From Bolinopsis microptera (lineage: Eukaryota; Ctenophora; Tentaculata; Lobata; Bolinopsidae): a DNA stretch of 64,000 bases. The notes under the pieces are model-generated. The model had not been told where the DNA came from. It made no database searches and saw only the letters and a program-made list of their open reading frames with translations. Position numbers and translations under genes: made by a program. Below, piece by piece: positions 39,458-49,490 of the stretch (position 1 is the first letter of the stretch; the number at the start of each line of letters is the position of its first letter). The DNA is taken from assembly GCF_026151205.1 (NCBI RefSeq), contig NC_087072.1:17375669-17439668 (forward strand). The letters run 5' to 3'.

Positions 39458-41810
39458 AGCGTCAGATTTGCTCCCATCATTTTTTTGTCACTGTTCACAA
39501 GGTTGTTGAGAACGAAAATCATAAGACGGTCATATGATGATCATATGATGATCATATAATATGATGATCATATCATTATAAAAATGTGATGATATCACCA
39601 TTAGTTAAGTCATCAAAATTGTTGAGTAGGAAAATCATTTGATGATCATATGACGACTATATTATGATCATATAATATTGTGATGTTGTGTTATTATCTG
39701 TTTTCTTGGATAACATCTTTTTTAAAGCTATAAATACAACGAATCTTATACAAAATTGATCTGTTTTAATTGTTAGCAAGAGCATACATTGCCTGCATTT
39801 AACTAGTTTTGTCCAAAAAAAAGTCAGCAAGTTTTGACGAATCATTAATATATGGAATTGGAATCACGAAAACACCAATGTCGGAAGTGCAACAAAAGTT
39901 ACAAAACGTCCTCAAGCTTGGCTAGTCATCGTTACAGAGTACATCCTTATGCGTCAAGTTTATCTAGCAGCAATTCGGAAGCGGAAAATATTGACGAACA
40001 AATACAATGCAGTATACCATCGGAAAACCCTCTTATCCATGATCATGATCCAAATGATATAGATAACCACGATGCGTCTATTGAGAATTTACAAACAGCC
40101 ATTTATCAGCTACGAGATTTCTACGAAGAAATGGAATGGACAATCAATAAACATGAAAAAGTGCTAAGACAGTTTCAAAAACTTATAGCTGATAAAGATG
40201 AAATAAATGAAACAGCATCTACTCAGCTGAACACAATCAAATTATCTAACAGGATTTCAGATTCGGATAACGACGTAGCAACCGACATGGATAGTGACTC
40301 AGTGTCAGTCTATGTCAACCCTACATCTAAAAGAAAGAATACTGATTCAGCTAGAAATAAGTTCTTTGGACTTTAGTAAATATATTTTGAATTGAGTGTT
40401 TTAGGTAAGGTTTTTTTCTTTTTGAAATGTTACAGGCCCACCCAGGGGTGCTGACTGACTAGACCCAACCAAGGATGCTGTGACTTTTAGAATAGGACCT
40501 CCCATTTTCTATTGTTGCTGTAAATCGCTTGTTATGCACCCAATATCAAGTCAATGGCAAATATATTTCATTAAAGTGGTATTAAACACGAATTTTATGA
40601 CACCTTTGCCGTGACAAAAAATGAGTGCCAACAGTCATGTTTGACTTCAAAATATCACATTTCGCTGCATATAATATTCATTTTGACATGGGCAAGATCT
40701 GCTTTTATCAAGTAGAGGTCAACTTTTTCAAGACCTGCTTTCTAAATTGAGACTTTGAGAGGCACCGTTGCTGGCATCCTTGTCATCCAGAAAGAAAAAC
40801 CTTAGTTGTAGGTATATGTTCTGACATCATTTCAGAAACTTATATTCGAATCGATCATGTTATATTTATATAATGTAGTTTCACCAATTGTTTAATTCAT
40901 TTGTAAGATCTCTATACCTGTTTTATTTGTCTAAATGAAAGTATCTACTGTCAAAGATGGTCAGCTTAAACGAGAGCCAACTTGCAGACGAAATAAAGGA
41001 AGCAGAAGCACTATTTGACAGCAATTCACTGCTATTCAATTACAGAATACATATTTGTTTTTGCAGAACACTGTATGATCATGTGTAATCACAGTATTAC
41101 AACTCGGTGAGAGTTAGATCTAGAGCTACAGAACGTTAGTATATCAAATACAGTGCAACTTTGCAGAATCTACTTAAGTATGTTAATTCGATACGTCAAC
41201 ACAGGTTAACTCAAAGTACATGGTGTTTTATCTCTAAAATCACGTGTCTCATTCACTACTCAACTTCAATGTAACAAATATAATCATCACACGTAAACGA
41301 TAACATTAATTTGATCACGTACAGAACTTCATCTACACTAGCAAATCACGTGACGTAAACAATAACATTAATAATTTGATAAGAAGAATATCAAACACCC
41401 TTACAAGTCACGTGACAGACGTTATCCATTCATATTGGCTAGCTAGTGTCACATTGTTCAATTACTAGTGTATGAATCAATTAACAATGCCAGCTAGTAT
41501 CACATTATTCAATTACTAGTGTATGAATCAATTAACTTTGTCAGCCAGTATCACATTGTTCAATTACTAGTGTATGAATCAATTAACAATGTCAGCTAGT
41601 ATCACATTATTCAATTACTAGTGTATGAATCAATTAACTTTGTCAGATAGTATCACATTATTCAATTACGAGTGTATGATTCAATTAACATTGCCTTAGT
41701 TTATTCAATTACGAGTGTATGATTCAATTAACATTGCCTTAGTTTATTCAATTACGATGATTCAATTAATTGTCCTCGCCTCCATACAGAACCCTTATCT
41801 ATACCCTACT
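39458..41810 (-). repeat. Polinton right terminal inverted repeat (about 2.35 kb)
   Basis: Inverted near-identical partner of 25786-28157, ending cctacttt-type at the inside and ...ctataccctact at the outer tip (41810). It holds the right copy of the TIR-encoded zinc-finger gene and the same subterminal 50-bp repeats. Because the two TIRs differ by so few bases, the copy is probably young. Confidence 0.95.
39852..40376 (+). CDS. TIR-encoded C2H2 zinc-finger/coiled-coil protein, right copy
   Basis: Identical to the left copy (27220-27744) apart from one residue (Pro in YVNPTSKRK). It is transcribed outward, toward the element's right tip. Having one gene per TIR gives two expressed copies per element; whether this dosage matters is unknown. 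Confidence 0.8.
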   Translation: MELESRKHQCRKCNKSYKTSSSLASHRYRVHPYASSLSSSNSEAENIDEQIQCSIPSENPLIHDHDPNDIDNHDASIENLQTAIYQLRDFYEEMEWTINKHEKVLRQFQKLIADKDEINETASTQLNTIKLSNRISDSDNDVATDMDSDSVSVYVNPTSKRKNTDSARNKFFGL

Positions 41811-42886
41811 TAGGTATGTTAGGTATCTTAGGTATGTTAGGTATGTTAGGTATGTTAGGTATGTTAGGTATGTTAGGTATGTTAGGTATGTTAGGTATTA
41901 GTGCTTTTCATTCAAACAAGTAAAAACGAATCTTTTATGTCATGTTTCCAGGGTTTGGACTGGAATTGCCCACTTAATGTTATGTTAGGTATGTTAGGTA
42001 TGTTAGGTATGTTAGGTATGTTAGGTATGTTAGGTATGTTAGGTATGTTAGGTATGTTAGGTATGTTAGGTATGTTAGGTATGTTAGGTATGTTAGGTAT
42101 GTTAGGTATGTTAGGTATGTTAGGTATGTTAGGTATGTTAGGTATGTTAGGTATGTTAGGTATGTTAGGTATGTTAGGTATGTTAGGTATGTTAGGTATG
42201 TTAGGTATGTTAGGTATGTTAGGTATGTTAGGTATGTTAGGTATGTTAGGTATGTTAGGTATGTTAGGTATGTTAGGTATGTTAGGTATGTTAGGTATGT
42301 TAGGTATGTTAGGTATGTTAGGTATGTTAGGTATGTTAGATATGTTAGGTATGTTAGGTATGTTACTGTTAGGTATGTTAGGTATGTTAGGTATGTTAGG
42401 TATGTTAGGTATGTTAGGTATGTTAGGTATGTTAGGTATGTTAGGTATGTTAGGTATGTTAGGTATGTTAGGTATGTTAGGTATGTTAGGTATGTTAGGT
42501 ATGTTAGGTATGTTAGGTATGTTAGGTATGTTAGGTATGTTAGGTATGTTAGGTATGTTAGGTATGTTAGGTATGTTAGGTATGTTAGGTATGTTAGGTA
42601 TGTTAGGTATGTTAGGTATGTTAGGTATGTTAGGTATGTTAGGTATGTTAGGTATGTTAGGTATGTTAGGTATGTTAGGTATGTTAGGTATGTTAGGTAT
42701 GTTAGGTATGTTAGGTATGTTAGGTATGTTAGGTATGTTAGGTATGTTAGGTATGTTAGGTATGTTAGGTATGTTAGGTATGTTAGGTATGTTAGGTATG
42801 TTAGGTATGTTAGGTATGTTAGGTATGTTAGGTATGTTAGGTATGTTAGGTATGTTAGGTATGTTAGGTATGTTAGGTATGTTAGA
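41811..42886 (+). repeat. 9-bp satellite (TTAGGTATG)n, right part
   Basis: Over 100 near-perfect copies, interrupted by about 95 bp of unique sequence (about 41897-41990) and by single-copy errors (a ttaga variant at about 42337 and a short ttactg variant at about 42364). The first six bases are the right TSD. Long open frames across it (MLGMLG.., NIPNIP.., YLTYLT..) are satellite artefacts. It lies inside an intron of the Ig/sushi gene. Confidence 0.98.
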
Positions 42887-42942
42887 CACAGCAAATTTAT
42901 TCTGCAAGGAGATGAGTTTCGGAAAAATTTTCAATAACTTAC

Positions 42943-43036
42943 TGAGACATTTGTTCACGTTGTTGAAAGGGTTGACTATACTGTTCTGTTCCCATGTTCC
43001 GTCCGTACAAGTAAAGGTGGTCTGGGAATTCTGGAG
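42943..43036 (-). CDS. Ig/sushi receptor gene, exon 14: second half of a sushi domain
   Basis: Acceptor tttcag next to 43036 and donor gtaagt below 42943. It reads LQNSQTTFTCTDGTWEQNSI and ends at a Cys (NNVNKC), the usual TFTC..GTW...C end of a CCP module. Its downstream intron holds the satellite and the Polinton. Confidence 0.65.
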
Positions 43037-43410
43037 CTGAAATATTTGGAGTGTTATAATATGAAACGAAATGAAATGAAATATTTATATCCCGCTCATA
43101 TGATTAACCAACAACACAAGGAAGGTGGTTAACCATGTCAGAGTGGCTGACTGTGAGTGATGTGAGCAAATGTGTAAAATGAACAAGAGTATAACTCAAT
43201 ATAAGGCTAAGACAAAATTAAAACATAAAAAATATAACTAATAATAATTTTAACTAAATAATAATAACCAAATAATTAATTAAATGTTATGATATCATCA
43301 CTAAATATGTTGTGAACGTGTTTACTGTAGTTAAAGCTCACAGGAAAAAGAGCAACAATGAAATGCGAACAAAATATTTGGCAAAAAGCCAGTAAATTTG
43401 GCACACTAAC

Positions 43411-43553
43411 CTTGTACCCACTATTGCACGAAACTGTACACGTGACCATGGTTTCAGTGACTGAGGAGCCGATGGCGTTTGCAGATGTAGAGAAGGATGT
43501 TGGATCACATACTAATTCTCCGTTATCCGGGGCTGCAAGTCGAGCACATGCAT
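43411..43553 (-). CDS. Ig/sushi receptor gene, exon 13: first half of a sushi domain
   Basis: Acceptor ctcag next to 43553 and donor gttag below 43411. It contains CARLAAPDNGELVC and TMVTCTVSCNSGYK, the first half of a CCP domain completed by exon 14. Confidence 0.7.
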
Positions 43554-43690
43554 CTGAGAGAGAGTTGGAGTTAGAGTGAGATAATGGAGTTAATGTCTAA
43601 TTATATGTGAATAAATTGTAGCATATTTGGCATATTTAGAAAGTTTAACTAAGATCATTAAGATTATTAAGATATTTAACATGTACTTAC

Positions 43691-43811
43691 TGACTACGTT
43701 AGTATTGACTGTCACCAGTGATGATTTTCCGTAGTCTGAGTAAACTGCCAGAGCACCATAAGCTCCAGTATCCGTTACACTCATGCTCTTTTTAATGTAA
43801 ACATACTGGTA
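43691..43811 (-). CDS. Ig/sushi receptor gene, exon 12: Ig domain end
   Basis: Acceptor gttcag next to 43811 and donor gtaagt below 43691. It reads KKSMSVTDTGAYGALAVYSD, where the DTGAY of an Ig F strand is kept but the usual Cys is Gly, then a G strand (SLVTVNTNVV). It pairs with exon 11. Confidence 0.6.
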
Positions 43812-43929
43812 CTGAACATAAAGGTCGGTCAGTAATAATGTTATAAAAACTAGACATAATGAAGAGCTTCATACATTAAAATAATCTAAAGTATTGTTCA
43901 ATAAAAATACGATAAATAATACCGTCCCA

Positions 43930-44455
43930 GAATACGTTTATTCTTCTAATGGAGTACCTACCACTAGCCCCCCTAATAGAGTACCTACCCCGCCCCGCCC
44001 CTACCCTAATAGAGTACCATACCCCCGCGGCCCGGCCCCTTCCCCCTAATAGAGTACCTACCCCGCCCCGCCCGCTTCCCCCCAATAGAGTACCTACCCC
44101 GCCCCGCCCGCTTCCCCCCAATAGAGTACCTACCCCGCCCCGCCCGCTTCCCCCCAATAGAGTACCTACCCCGCCCCGCCCGCTTCCCCCCAATAGAGTA
44201 CCTACCCCGCCCCGCCCGCTTCCCCCCATAGAGTACCTACCCCGCCCCGCCCGCTTCCCCCAATAGAGTACCTACCCCGCCCCGCCCGCTTCCCCCCAAT
44301 AGAGTACATACCCCGCCCCGCCCGCTTCCCCCCGATAGAGTATCTACCCCGCCCCGCCCGCTTCCCCCAATAGAGTACCTACCCCGCCCCGCCCGCTTCC
44401 CCCCAATAGAGTGCATAACCCCGGTCCCCCAATAGAGAACTCCCCCCCCTCCATC
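43930..44455 (+). repeat. GC-rich minisatellite, about 34-bp unit, intronic
   Basis: About 13 copies of tagagtacctaccccgccccgcccgcttcccccca, with one-base length changes at several copies. It lies in the intron between exons 11 and 12. Strongly C-rich on the plus strand. Confidence 0.95.
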
Positions 44456-44480
44456 TCTAACCTAAGGCCTAAGCCCTCAC

Positions 44481-44653
44481 CTCAGTAGAAGAGAGTTGGG
44501 TGGTCCATTTTTTTTTCTTCTTTTTTTTAATAGATACTTTATAGCCGTTAAACTTCCAATTAAATTGTGGTTTAGGAGGACTGTCCGCTTTAGCAGTAAA
44601 GGTGGCAGTAGCACCAACAGTCAGGGTAGTGGGCCCATACACCGCAGTAACAC
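44481..44653 (-). CDS. Ig/sushi receptor gene, exon 11: Ig domain start
   Basis: Acceptor tcag next to 44653 and donor gtgagg below 44481. It reads GVTAVYGPTTLTVGATATFT followed by AKADSPPKPQFNWKFNG, with the W of an Ig C strand, but the B-strand Cys is missing (TFTAKA). A poly-Lys run (ikkkkkkkw) reflects an A-rich slip. Confidence 0.65.
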
Positions 44654-44753
44654 CTGATTGGGGACACGTGATCACAAGCCACAAGGTCGGAGAGGTGATT
44701 ATTGTAAGGATAATGAAAGTTTATTATCGCCTAATTTATTAATCTATTATTAG

Positions 44754-44885
44754 ATGATACCAGCCGAATGTAACCATACCTACTATGTACTAGTACTACT
44801 TATAGTAGCCCAGGTTGCTATCCCGCCCAGCAAGCACTATGTACTAGTACTACTTATAGTAGCCCAGGTTGCTATCCCACCCAAC
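44754..44885. repeat. Tandem 55-bp duplication in an intron
   Basis: Two adjacent copies of a unit that includes tatgtactagtactacttatagtagcccaggttgctatcccaccca (about 44788-44895) lie just below exon 10. No coding role. Confidence 0.6.
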
Positions 44886-44895
44886 AAACACTTAC

Positions 44896-44987
44896 CAATG
44901 GGTGTGAGACAGGCCACGTTAGTGTTCAGCTCTCCGCCAGTAAAAATGTACTTTCCAGAGTAAGAGGGGTAAGTTGCTTTACAGCTC
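44896..44987 (-). CDS. Ig/sushi receptor gene, exon 10
   Basis: Acceptor gtgcag next to 44987 and donor gtaag below 44896. It reads SCKATYPSYSGKYIFTGGEL then NTNVACLTPI, which continues the Ig domain started by exons 8 and 9 (SYSGKY stands in the DxGxY position). Confidence 0.6.
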
Positions 44988-44993
44988 CTGCAC

Positions 44994-45240
44994 AAAACAG
45001 CTGTTTTACCACCTAGTTACCACCTAGTTACCGGCCATATACTTCTAGCTACCACCAAGTTACCACCAAGTTACTACATAATTCTGGTTACCACCTAGTT
45101 ACCACCTAGTTATCATATACATACTTTTAGTTACCACCAATTTACCACCAAGTTACCATAAACTTCTGGTTACCACCTAGTTACTATATACTTATAGTTA
45201 CCACCGAGTTACCACAGAGTTACCACCGAGTTACCACATG
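44994..45240. repeat. Tandem ttaccacctag-type minisatellite
   Basis: Irregular 10- to 11-base units (gttaccaccta / gttaccaccaa) fill the intron between exons 9 and 10; similar units occur at about 46175-46420. Confidence 0.75.
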
Positions 45241-45249
45241 AAAACTAAC

Positions 45250-45372
45250 CAATAAGAAGGAGAAGCAGACGTGTCAGCGTTGACAGTGAGCCTGCTTTGG
45301 TAGACGGTTAGAGAAGTGGTTGGCTCGAGGGCTGTGATCTGTGTAACCCCGTTTGTCACGTCGGTTCCCGTA
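45250..45372 (-). CDS. Ig/sushi receptor gene, exon 9
   Basis: Acceptor ctcag next to 45372 and donor gttag below 45250. It reads TDVTNGVTQITALEPTTSLT then VYQSRLTVNADTSASPSYW, a middle/E-strand segment of an Ig fold (SRLTV). It joins exon 8 (start) and exon 10 (end). Confidence 0.6.
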
Positions 45373-45543
45373 CTGAGGAGTTTTCTATTTAAGTTTTCTA
45401 ATTAAGTACTACACACTACTACACACTGCTAGTTACAGTAGTATTCTACACACATTACTACTACTAGTTACAGTAGTATTCTACACACACTACTTGAATA
45501 ACAAACCAACAGCTTATCTTCGCCGATAAGTTTTGTAACTCAC

Positions 45544-45664
45544 GAAGTTAGTGACGTGTGGGATTGCCATGTGATGGAAGGTTGAGGAGGTCCCTCAAAC
45601 GAACAGTAGATATACGTATCAATTCCTCGGAGTATCTTGTAATCCTGGGGCTGAGTGTAAACCT
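45544..45664 (-). CDS. Ig/sushi receptor gene, exon 8: Ig domain start
   Basis: Acceptor ctcag next to 45664 and donor gtgagt below 45544. It reads PQDYKILRGIDTYIYCSFEG then PPQPSITWQSH, a classical I-set start with B-strand Cys and C-strand Trp. Confidence 0.7.
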
Positions 45665-45792
45665 CTGAGGGAGTGGGTGAGAAATGTTAAATTAATACTT
45701 GAGTGTGGATTTACTTCTGATTAATTAATTGTAATCGATAAATTAATTACTTCTAATGTAACATTTGACAGTAGTTAATCAACGATTTCCAC

Positions 45793-45947
45793 AAACCGAG
45801 AACGTTGACAAGCGAGTCGGCGCTCTTCAAGAAGAGCGCGTCTGAGGATAGTTCCACGTGCAAAGTGCTGTCCTGGTTGGTAGCAGCAACCCCAGTCCAG
45901 ACAAGTTTGGAGGTTGTTATCTTACTGCTGTCTACTGTTGTGTCCGT
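45793..45947 (-). CDS. Ig/sushi receptor gene, exon 7: Ig domain end
   Basis: Acceptor atag next to 45947 and donor gtggaa below 45793. It reads SSKITTSKLVWTGVAATNQD then STLHVELSSDALFLKSAD, a second half-domain without the usual DxGxYxC. Confidence 0.55.
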
Positions 45948-46139
45948 CTATTTTAGGAGTTTCTTATCAAATATTGGAAATTCTGTCGATAACATGAAAT
46001 ATAGGACTTTAAAAATAAGGCAAACTATTCGTCTACTTGATATTTGAGATGCAAAACATCATAGAATCGAGATAAACAAAATAATCCACATGACATTTTT
46101 TGCTGGGATCTGTAATCTAAAATAACACTGCCTGTCATT

Positions 46140-46421
46140 TACAGTTGTGATAGTGTACGCAGCATTAGCAATAGGTACCACCTAGTTACCACCTAGTTAC
46201 AGTTGTGATAGTGTACGCAGCATTAGCAATAGGTACCACCTAGTTACCACCTAGTTACCGTTGTTATAGTGTACGCAGCATTAACAATAGGTACCACCTA
46301 GTTACCACCTAGTTACCGTTGTGATAGTGTACGCAGCATTAGCAATAGGTACCACCTAGTTACCACATAGTTACCGTTGTGATAGTGTACGCAGCATTAG
46401 CAATAGGTACCACCTAGTTAC
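46140..46421 (-). repeat. Tandem duplications of an exon end with its splice donor
   Basis: Four to five copies, about 55-64 bp each, of the 3' edge of exon 6 (IANAAYTITT-type codons, + strand gttgtgatagtgtacgcagcattagcaataggtacc) followed by the donor-side intron units (taccacctagtta). They are spare exon ends lying in tandem below exon 6. Confidence 0.75.
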
Positions 46422-46579
46422 CGTTGTTATATTGTACGCAGCATTAGCAGTAGGTACCATCTCCAGGTCGTCTTTGAACCAAGCAACGGATTTAGCGGAC
46501 GTGCCAGTAACGGTGATGATTGAAATAGTCAGAGCTTGCCCGTTAGCCACGAGTGCGTGTGTTGGGAAGTATAGTACAC
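46422..46579 (-). CDS. Ig/sushi receptor gene, exon 6: Ig domain start
   Basis: Acceptor cctag next to 46579 and donor gtaact below 46422. It reads GVLYFPTHALVANGQALTIS followed by IITVTGTSAKSVAWFKDD, with the WFKDD of an Ig C strand and no B-strand Cys. Its end is duplicated in tandem just downstream. Confidence 0.65.
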
Positions 46580-46590
46580 CTAGGGAGAAC

Positions 46591-46742
46591 AAAATATTTA
46601 GCATATTTAGCATATTTAGCATATTTAGCATATTTAGCATATTTAGCATATTTAGCATATTTATCATATTTAGCATATTTAGCATATTTAGCATATTTAG
46701 CATATTTAGCATATTTAGCGTATTTAGCATGTTTAGCATATA
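46591..46742 (+). repeat. 9-bp satellite (ATATTTAGC)n, intronic
   Basis: About 16 tandem copies in the intron between exons 5 and 6. Isolated copies of the same unit appear near 47005, 47780 and 47960. Confidence 0.95.
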
Positions 46743-46865
46743 ACTTGACTAGAAAGCATGATAGAGATTGACCGATCAGCTCCCAGTTAACTATTAATTA
46801 ACGCGACCAGGTATCAGGTATTGGTGCGGAATGCCCTCTTGGACCCATTATTGGAAATAGTTTAC

Positions 46866-46983
46866 CTTCTACGTTGATAGTGGTAGCGGTACTGTAGATT
46901 ATATCTCCACCGTAGTTAACTCCACATTTGTATTCTCCAGAATAGGTACTTTGCATGTAGCTAACAGTTAGTGTGGACTTGAC
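46866..46983 (-). CDS. Ig/sushi receptor gene, exon 5: Ig domain end
   Basis: Acceptor ttcag next to 46983 and donor gtaaac below 46866. It reads STLTVSYMQSTYSGEYKCGVNYGG, with the YSGEYKC F-strand signature. It completes the Ig domain begun in exon 4. Confidence 0.75.
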
Positions 46984-47037
46984 CTGAAGGATTTTTACAC
47001 ATTTAGCATATCTGAAATATTTAAAACAATTAACATA

Positions 47038-47777
47038 CAGGGTGGCCCAAAAGTAACTACCCACACGCAACCCTGTAATAACTCACGTAATTCGTCTCCA
47101 AATTGTACCAAAATTTCAGAGATTATAGATATGGGTCAAACTTAGATTTCCTGAAAGTTTCGTAAGCCACACCCAATTACAGTGGGCGTGGCGTGACACT
47201 CCCTCTTTTTCACTGTTGTCTTCATAAAATGAGAACTGAGTTATGACCATTTCAAAATTTATCGGATACGTGATCCGAGCACTCAGTCAGTGATTTTTGC
47301 ACTTACCTTACTCGGGAATATTATGACTGGGATAAAGTGGTGGGTTTTGGAAAATTCCGCCATATTTTTCCCGGTCATTAATTTTCCCAGTCATAAATTA
47401 ACCCGCTATAATGTCCCCGAGTAAGGTAAACTAATATTAATACATTTTGATGCTTGGTGGGTTTTGGAAAATTCCGCCATATTTTTCCCGGTCATTAATT
47501 TTCCCAGTCATAAATTAACCCGCTATAATATTCCCGAGTAAGGTAATCATATCAGTGATCTCGTCACTCAATCTGATCAAGAGTAAGACGTTAGCGTGTA
47601 TTAATGAAGTTCATTAGGTGGTGTTGTCCGATGGTTAATTGGGCGTGTCTTACGAAACTTTCAGGAAATCTACGTTTGACCCATATCTATAATCTCTGAA
47701 ATTTTGGTGCAATTTGAAGACGAATTACGTGAGTTATTAAAGGGTTGCGTGTGGGTAGTTACTTTTGGGCCACCCTG
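47038..47777. mobile_element. 740-bp inverted-repeat element (MITE) in an intron
   Basis: It begins cagggtggcccaaaagtaactacccacacg and ends with the complement; the inverted arms match over about 140 bp. The interior has a tandem duplication of about 110 bp (ggtgggttttggaaaattccgccatatttttcccggtcattaatt..., about 47339-47420 and 47459-47545). A related end (cagggtgggccaaaattaacg) is at 60175. No transposase; the TSD is unclear, so the superfamily is open. Confidence 0.85.
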
Positions 47778-48028
47778 GCATATTTATAATATTTAAAATA
47801 TTTAACATATTTAAGAAGCACCATTTTGAGCACGGGCGATATTTTCAATTATCAATTTATCTACTAAATCTAATCAACAAAATGGAATAAAAAGAGGGTC
47901 GAGTTTACATCACCTGATTGGGAATAAGTTGTTTTATTTATCAAAGTTGTATAAAAAATATTTAACATAATTAGCATATTTAAGTAAATATGTTAATTAT
48001 GTGAAGGTAAAAAGAAGGTCAAACGTAC

Positions 48029-48222
48029 CCTTTTGCCTCTTTTTTTACTATAATTGGGGTAAGTTGTTTCAGTTGTTAAAGTAGGATTAACGTTTCCGTC
48101 GTCCTTGGTCCAGAAGGTGGAGATGATACACTCCACTCCCGCAACGTACGTCGCTTCGCAAGTCAGTGTAAAGCTCTCTCCCGTTGCTTTCCCGGACGAT
48201 ATGCTTGGGTTTAACTGAATAA
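48029..48222 (-). CDS. Ig/sushi receptor gene, exon 4: Ig domain start
   Basis: Acceptor ttcag next to 48222 and donor gtacgt below 48029. It reads GKATGESFTLTCEATYVAGV followed by a Cys and FWTKDDG, with the B-strand Cys and C-strand Trp of an Ig domain and an extra Cys (ECIIS). Confidence 0.75.
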
Positions 48223-48634
48223 CTGAAGAAAACAAATATGTTTAAAATGTAGAAATATACATAAAATGTAGAAATTCAAATATGTTTAAAATGTAGAAAT
48301 ATGTTTAAAATGTAGAAATGATAGTCTAACGTTAAAATTATACACTTTAAGTTAACATTGGTTTACAATTACACTTTGCAGGAAGATATTTATTTCAAGT
48401 GAGTTTGCAATAATAATTCCTATTTAAAAGATTCAAATATGATTGATTGGCAACTATATTCATGGGGACCATATAATTAACAATAAATTCACAACAATTT
48501 AAAGAAAACATCTTATCTTACAAAAATATCTTATTACTTGAGTATTAGTGGAATAATAAATAAAAAATCAACTAAATAATTATATAATTAATTGATAAGG
48601 TGATAATATAATGAAATAAAAAAGTAATCCTAAC

Positions 48635-48976
48635 CAGGGGATATAACGGTCATGGAATGAGTATCGCTTGCCATATCACTGGCATCCACAGTTAACACGC
48701 ACGTGAACACCTGCCTCCCCCCACTCAACCGTGCCAAGACAGCGGTGGAGATGACGAAAGTGTCGACTTGTGTAAGGAGAGCGGTGTTGTAGTCCCCGCT
48801 GGTCAGAGTATACTCGCTGGTAGTGACACTCACGTCGCCGCTTATATCACCACCCTTCCACTTGACTGCTCCAGAAGTCATGGCTAACTTCATACTGGCA
48901 CTGACATCCGACAGTCTGCAAGTAAGGGTTGCAGCAATGCCGTCGCTTGCTATAGCCGGTCCAGATGCAGTGACAC
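48635..48976 (-). CDS. Ig/sushi receptor gene, exon 3: complete Ig domain
   Basis: 342 bp, exactly 114 codons, acceptor ttcag and donor gttagg. It reads GVTASGPAIASDGIAATLTC, then VKWKGGD, and later GGRQVFTCVLTVDASD, with both Cys and the Trp of an Ig domain encoded in one exon. The opening GVTA.GP is echoed in exon 11, pointing to internal duplication. Confidence 0.75.
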
Positions 48977-49059
48977 CTGAAAAGAATTAAAGTTAGACTG
49001 GCGGTCATTACAGCGGTCATTACAACGGTCATTATATTTATACGGGTCCGGGACTTTAC

Positions 49060-49490
49060 GGCGTAAGACTCTACGGCGTGAGACTCTAACCTTAACCCTA
49101 ACCCTTACCATTATTCTAACCCTAACAATAACCGGCCTTACCAAACCCAAACCCAAACCCAAACCCAAACCCAAACCCAAACCCAAACCCAAACCCAAAC
49201 CCAAACCCAAACCCAAACCCAAACCCAAACCCAAACCCAAACCCAAACCCAAACCCAAACCCAAACCCAAACCCAAACCCAAACCCAAACCCAAACCCAA
49301 ACCCAAACCCAAACCCAAACCCAAACCCAAACCCAAACCCAAACCCAAACCCAAACCCAAACCCTAACCCAAACCCAAACCCAAACCCAAACCCAAACCC
49401 AAACCCAAACCCAAACCCAAACCCAAACCCAAACCCTAACCCAAACCCAAACCCAAACCCAAACCCAAACCCTAACTCTAACCCTAACCC
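49060..49490 (-). repeat. Interstitial telomere-like hexamer array
   Basis: About 55-60 tandem copies of cccaaa with scattered ccctaa units, framed by degenerate ccctaaccc words at both edges and by an inverted pair of gac(t/c)ttacggcgt... words (49050-49085, 49490-49530). The long Gly-Phe and Gly-Leu frames over it are artefacts. It lies in the intron between exons 2 and 3. Confidence 0.95.

Larger units (their letters stand above)
25786..41810. mobile_element. Complete Polinton/Maverick element (16,025 bp)
   Basis: The termini are agtagggtatagataagg at the left and its complement at the right, flanked by a perfect 6-bp TSD taggta (25780-25785, 41811-41816). A 6-bp TSD and AGT...ACT ends are Polinton hallmarks. 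Inside are long TIRs, a retroviral-type integrase with chromodomain, packaging ATPase, adenain-like protease, major capsid protein, penton-like protein and pVI-like protein. No polymerase B gene or fragment was found, although Polintons normally have one. Two smaller elements are nested within it (29159-29683, 31551-32505). Confidence 0.96.

Noticed and set aside
41901..43040. Long repetitive proteins (MLGMLG, NIPNIP, YLTYLT)
   Set aside because: They are translations of a 9-bp satellite that is open in all frames by chance; no conserved start or flanks.
43876..44266. Gly/Arg-rich and Pro-rich repeat proteins
   Set aside because: They come from the GC-rich intronic minisatellite; length errors between units break any lasting frame.
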